A DNA stretch of 64,000 nucleotides from Bradyrhizobium ottawaense. GTDB lineage: Bacteria; Pseudomonadota; Alphaproteobacteria; Rhizobiales; Xanthobacteraceae. The stretch spans positions 1,612,001-1,676,000 of the forward strand of contig NZ_LT629693.1 of the NCBI RefSeq assembly GCF_900099825.1. The letters run 5' to 3'. The notes below the pieces were generated by a model. It made no database searches and was not told the origin of the DNA. It saw nothing but the letters and a program-made list of their open reading frames with translations. Numbering within the stretch: the first letter of the stretch is position 1; every line of letters begins with the position of its first letter. Positions 60,889 through 64,000 of the stretch are shown one piece after another. The position numbers and the translations under genes are program-made.

Positions 60889-63285
60889 ATGTCCTCTTCC
60901 GATGTATCAAGCTCAGCGCCAGTGTCGTCGTCCGATCATTCCGCTCCGATTCCGGGAGATGCTCTCATCATTGTCCCGGTGCGCAATACCGTGCTGTTTC
61001 CCGACGTCATTATGCCGATTACCATAGCGCGGCCGAAATCCATTGCCGCCGCACAGCAAGCGGTGCGCGAACAGCGCCAGATCGGCATCCTGCTTCAGCG
61101 CGATGCGGAGGTGAGCGAACCCGGCCCCGACGATTTGTACCGCGTCGGCACCGTCGCCAATATCGTTCGCTACCTCACCGGACCCGACGAAAGCCATCAC
61201 CTCGTTTGCCAGGGCGTGCAACGCATGCGCGTGCTTGACTACCTCCCGGGTACGCCGTTTCTCACGGCCCGTGTTCTTCAGATACCGGAGCCCACGACCA
61301 GCTCCCCGGAGATCGAGGCGCGCTTCCTGAATTTGCAACGGCAGGCCCTTGAGGCCGCGCAGCTGCTGCCGCAGGTGCCGCCGGAATTGATCGCGGCGCT
61401 GCAGGGCACGACCTCGCCCGCAACCCTGGCCGATCTTGCGACCTCCTACATGGACATCAAGCCGCAGGAAAAGCAGGAAATCCTCGAGACGGTCGATCTT
61501 GCGCTGCGGATGGACAAGGTTTCGCGCCATCTGGGCGAACGCATCGAGGTGCTGCGGCTCAGCCAGGAGATAGGGCTGCAGACCAAGGCCACCTTCGACG
61601 AGCGTCAACGCGAGGCGATCCTTCGCGAGCAGATGGCAACCATCCAGCGCCAGCTTGGCGAAGGCGACGGGAAGGCGCAGGAGGTGGCGGAGTTGAACGA
61701 AGCGATCGTCAGGGCCAAAATGCCGCCAGAGGCCGAGGGCCAGGCGCGAAAGGAGCTCCGCCGCTATGAACGGATGCCGGAGGCCGCCGCGGAGGCCGGC
61801 ATGGTCCGAAGCTACATCGACTGGCTGATCGAGCTGCCCTGGAGCCTGCCGGAAGAAAAGCCGATCGACATTGCCGAGGCGCGACGAATTCTCGACGAAG
61901 ACCACTACGGCCTGGAAAAGATCAAGAGCCGGATTATCGAATATCTGGCTGTGAGGAAGCTGTCACCGGGCGGCAAGGCGCCTATCCTCTGCTTCGTCGG
62001 ACCGCCTGGCGTCGGCAAGACCTCCCTGGGGCAGTCCATCGCACGCGCGATGGCGCGACCGTTCGTCCGGGTCAGCCTCGGCGGCGTGCATGACGAGGCC
62101 GAGATCCGCGGTCATCGCCGCACCTATATCGGCGCACTCCCGGGCAACATCATTCAGGCGATCAAGAAAGCCGGCGCGCGCAATTGCGTGATGATGCTAG
62201 ACGAGATCGACAAGATGGGACGCGGAATTCAGGGCGATCCCTCCGCCGCAATGCTCGAAGTGCTCGACCCCGAGCAGAATGCGACGTTCCGCGACAACTA
62301 TCTCGGCGTGCCGTTCGACCTCTCGCGCGTGGTATTCGTCGCTACCGCAAACATGCTCGACAGTGTTCCGGGGCCGTTGCTGGATCGGATGGAGATCATA
62401 AGTCTCGCGGGATACACCGAAGACGAGAAGCTCGAGATCGCGCGGCGCTATCTGGTTCGCCGCCAGCTCGAGGCCAACGGGCTGAAGGCCGAACAGGTCG
62501 AGATCGATCCGGATGCCCTCAGACTGATCATCAAGAGCTATACCCGCGAGGCGGGTGTTCGCAATCTCGAGCGCGAGATCGGCAAGGTATTCCGCAACGT
62601 CGCGGTCCAGGTCGCGGAAGGCAGTGCGAGCCGTGTGATTGTCACCGCAAAGGACATCGCGCCCCTGCTCGGTCAGCCGCGGTTCGAGAATGAGATCGCC
62701 ATGCGCACCAGCATTCCCGGGGTGGCAACCGGGCTGGCCTGGACGCCGGTCGGCGGCGACATTCTCTTTATCGAGGCTTCGCGCATACCCGGGAAAGGCG
62801 TGCTGATCCTCACCGGCCAGCTTGGCGAGGTGATGCGCGAGAGCGTGCAGGCCGCCCTGACCCTGGTGAAGAGCCGGGCATCGCAGCTCGGCATCGATGC
62901 CGCCATCTTCGAGAAGAGCGATATCCACGTCCACGTACCCGCCGGTGCGACGCCGAAGGATGGCCCGAGCGCAGGTGTCGCGATGTTTACCGCCCTCACC
63001 TCGTTGCTCACGGATCGCACGGTCCGCAGCGACACCGCCATGACCGGCGAGATATCACTGCGGGGCCTGGTGCTTCCGGTTGGTGGCATCAAGGAGAAGG
63101 TGGTCGCCGCCGCCGCCGCAGGCTTGACCCGCGTCATGCTGCCCGCAAGGAACCGGCGCGATTTCGACGAAATCCCGGCGGGCGCGCGCAGCAAACTGGA
63201 ATTCATCTGGCTCGAACGGGTTGACGACGCGATTGCCGCAGCTCTGGAGGGTGGCGCCAGGATAGCCCCCGCCGCCGCGGAATAG
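60889..63285 (+). CDS. lon: ATP-dependent protease Lon (LonA type, accessory copy)
   Basis: A 798-residue LonA. The N-terminal substrate domain (about 20-215, VPVRNTVLFPDVIMPI) is followed by AAA+ (Walker A GPPGVGKTSLGQS, Walker B MMLDEIDKMG) and the protease domain with the catalytic Ser in PKDGPSAGVAMF and Lys in GGIKEKVVAAAAAG. GAGGAG precedes the ATG. The usual alphaproteobacterial lon lies next to clpX and hupB, which are absent here, so this is likely a second, stress-island copy. Last gene of the rightward run. Confidence 0.95.
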   Translation: MSSSDVSSSAPVSSSDHSAPIPGDALIIVPVRNTVLFPDVIMPITIARPKSIAAAQQAVREQRQIGILLQRDAEVSEPGPDDLYRVGTVANIVRYLTGPDESHHLVCQGVQRMRVLDYLPGTPFLTARVLQIPEPTTSSPEIEARFLNLQRQALEAAQLLPQVPPELIAALQGTTSPATLADLATSYMDIKPQEKQEILETVDLALRMDKVSRHLGERIEVLRLSQEIGLQTKATFDERQREAILREQMATIQRQLGEGDGKAQEVAELNEAIVRAKMPPEAEGQARKELRRYERMPEAAAEAGMVRSYIDWLIELPWSLPEEKPIDIAEARRILDEDHYGLEKIKSRIIEYLAVRKLSPGGKAPILCFVGPPGVGKTSLGQSIARAMARPFVRVSLGGVHDEAEIRGHRRTYIGALPGNIIQAIKKAGARNCVMMLDEIDKMGRGIQGDPSAAMLEVLDPEQNATFRDNYLGVPFDLSRVVFVATANMLDSVPGPLLDRMEIISLAGYTEDEKLEIARRYLVRRQLEANGLKAEQVEIDPDALRLIIKSYTREAGVRNLEREIGKVFRNVAVQVAEGSASRVIVTAKDIAPLLGQPRFENEIAMRTSIPGVATGLAWTPVGGDILFIEASRIPGKGVLILTGQLGEVMRESVQAALTLVKSRASQLGIDAAIFEKSDIHVHVPAGATPKDGPSAGVAMFTALTSLLTDRTVRSDTAMTGEISLRGLVLPVGGIKEKVVAAAAAGLTRVMLPARNRRDFDEIPAGARSKLEFIWLERVDDAIAAALEGGARIAPAAAE

Positions 63286-63450
63286 TTGACAGTCGTTCCT
63301 CACATTTTCTGATTGCGGCCGCTGGCCAAACTACGCCCTTTGGTTGGAGCAATAAGCAAGCGGCGACCGCATGCTTGGCCCTCGCGAACCAGCGCAGAGA
63401 ACGCCGGAAAGCGCGGCTGGCGACGCAGTGGTGATCGCACCGGTCTCCAG

Positions 63451-63626
63451 CCAATTTCCCTGCAAACAGGGACTTTTTCAGGGAAAATTGCAATTTTCAG
63501 GCTGGATTGCGACCTCTAAGCTGAGAAAACCGCTGCGCCGCAGCCACGTTCAGACGATTTCCCTAAGCGGCTTAACAGGGAAATTATCAGGACGAACAGG
63601 GATCTGCGGGGAGTTAACAGGCAATT
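63451..63626. repeat. CAGGGA / TCCCTG repeat tract
   Basis: At least three CAGGGA and two TTCCCT units within 180 bases, including the hairpin AATTTCCCTG ... CAGGGAAAATT. No coding sequence is credible in 63286-63798. Similar CAGGGAAATT-rich tracts occur between genes in the Bradyrhizobium group; they may be remnants of a repetitive element. Confidence 0.6.
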
Positions 63627-63798
63627 GGATCGCCGCTGGCCTTCCAGGACGCGCCAGCCTATTGGGGCTCCCATTCCACCAGCAGCCGGCTCGGTAGAAT
63701 CCAGCGGGTACCGATCTAGGCCGCCAGTTTGGGTTCTTGCGCATCCAGTGGTCGGCCTCCGAAGTGGCGGCCAGAAACTTCTCGGTGGTTTCGCGACC

Positions 63799-64000
63799 TT
63801 ATCCCGCGACCTTCGAAAAATCAGGCTTGCGGCGCTCGGCAAACGCCGCGAAGGCCTCGCGCGCTTCGCCGGTCTGCAGGCGCTGGCGAAACAATGCGCC
63901 TTCCCGGCTGATCTGGGCGGCGATCTTGTCAATATCCCGCATCAATGCCTTGGTGTGGTTCAGCGAGCCAGCCGGCCGTTTGGTGAGGGCTTCGGCCGCT
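63799..64000 (-). CDS. Enoyl-CoA hydratase family protein, C-terminal part
   Basis: The frame enters from the right edge. The visible 66 residues end in EAFAAFAERRKPDFSKVAG, with SLNHTKALMRDIDKIAAQISREGALFRQRLQTGEAREAFAAF, the usual C-terminal helices of crotonase-family enzymes. The active-site part lies outside the window, so the substrate cannot be judged. Confidence 0.85.
   Translation of the reverse strand, partial: AAEALTKRPAGSLNHTKALMRDIDKIAAQISREGALFRQRLQTGEAREAFAAFAERRKPDFSKVAG

Overview
The window looks like chromosome of an alphaproteobacterium of the Bradyrhizobium / Rhodopseudomonas group (Nitrobacteraceae). The basis is the GC-rich coding style, the protein families present, and several intergenic hairpin repeat families that I recognise from that group (a GAGCATGATC palindrome, a GTCATGCCCGGGC element, a GTAGCCCGGATG element). 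No tRNA, rRNA, CRISPR array or insertion sequence was seen. The assignment is by pattern recognition only.

Region 1 (1-12.6 kb): after the 3' end of a mannitol-dehydrogenase-family gene comes a set for CoA-dependent degradation of an amino- or hydroxy-benzoate, most likely 2-aminobenzoate (anthranilate). It holds an aryl-CoA ligase, a fused flavin monooxygenase/old-yellow-enzyme reductase, an enoyl-CoA hydratase, an SDR dehydrogenase, a RidA enamine deaminase, an arylformamidase-like hydrolase, a second flavoprotein hydroxylase, two paralogous cupins, a branched-chain-type solute-binding protein and a MarR regulator. Four near-identical CTTTA-N4-TAAAG-type sites precede the transcription units and look like MarR operators.

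Region 2 (12.6-30.9 kb): ordinary catabolic and transport operons. These are a lactonase-like amidohydrolase with a CMD-family protein, divergent from a TTT-type binding protein, two dehydrogenases and a GntR regulator; an M20 amidohydrolase with a complete peptide-type ABC importer; then a CaiB/BaiF CoA-transferase, an alpha/beta hydrolase, an orphan xanthine-dehydrogenase-type molybdenum subunit and a VOC protein.

Region 3 (31.0-34.8 kb): a pyrimidine module resembling the URC uracil-catabolism pathway: a dCMP-deaminase-like protein, a UPRT homologue with an altered PRPP loop, a DUF1688 (URC4) protein and a GTP-cyclohydrolase-II-like (URC1) protein.

Region 4 (35-63.3 kb): a large stress and redox island, the most interesting part. 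It has a bestrophin channel, a YdeP/FdhF molybdoenzyme with cyanide-insensitive-type bd oxidase and FdhD, a BON protein, a sensor kinase plus NtrC-type sigma-54 activator, CbpA/CbpM, a twin-CDGSH protein, DnaK, two Hsp20s, ClpB, a DUF2171 protein, a DyP peroxidase carrying an encapsulin-loading peptide with its encapsulin shell, and Lon. Three strong -24/-12 promoters, each with an IHF-like site and a tandem pair of GGACA-N3-TGTCC palindromes at a fixed distance, precede the activator gene itself, a small-protein/BON unit and hsp20-dnaK. A fourth palindrome pair lies between bestrophin and fdhF. I infer an autoregulated sigma-54 two-component regulon that couples chaperones, proteases, alternative respiration and possibly a peroxidase nanocompartment. 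The window closes with a CAGGGA-rich repeat tract and the C-terminus of an enoyl-CoA hydratase.
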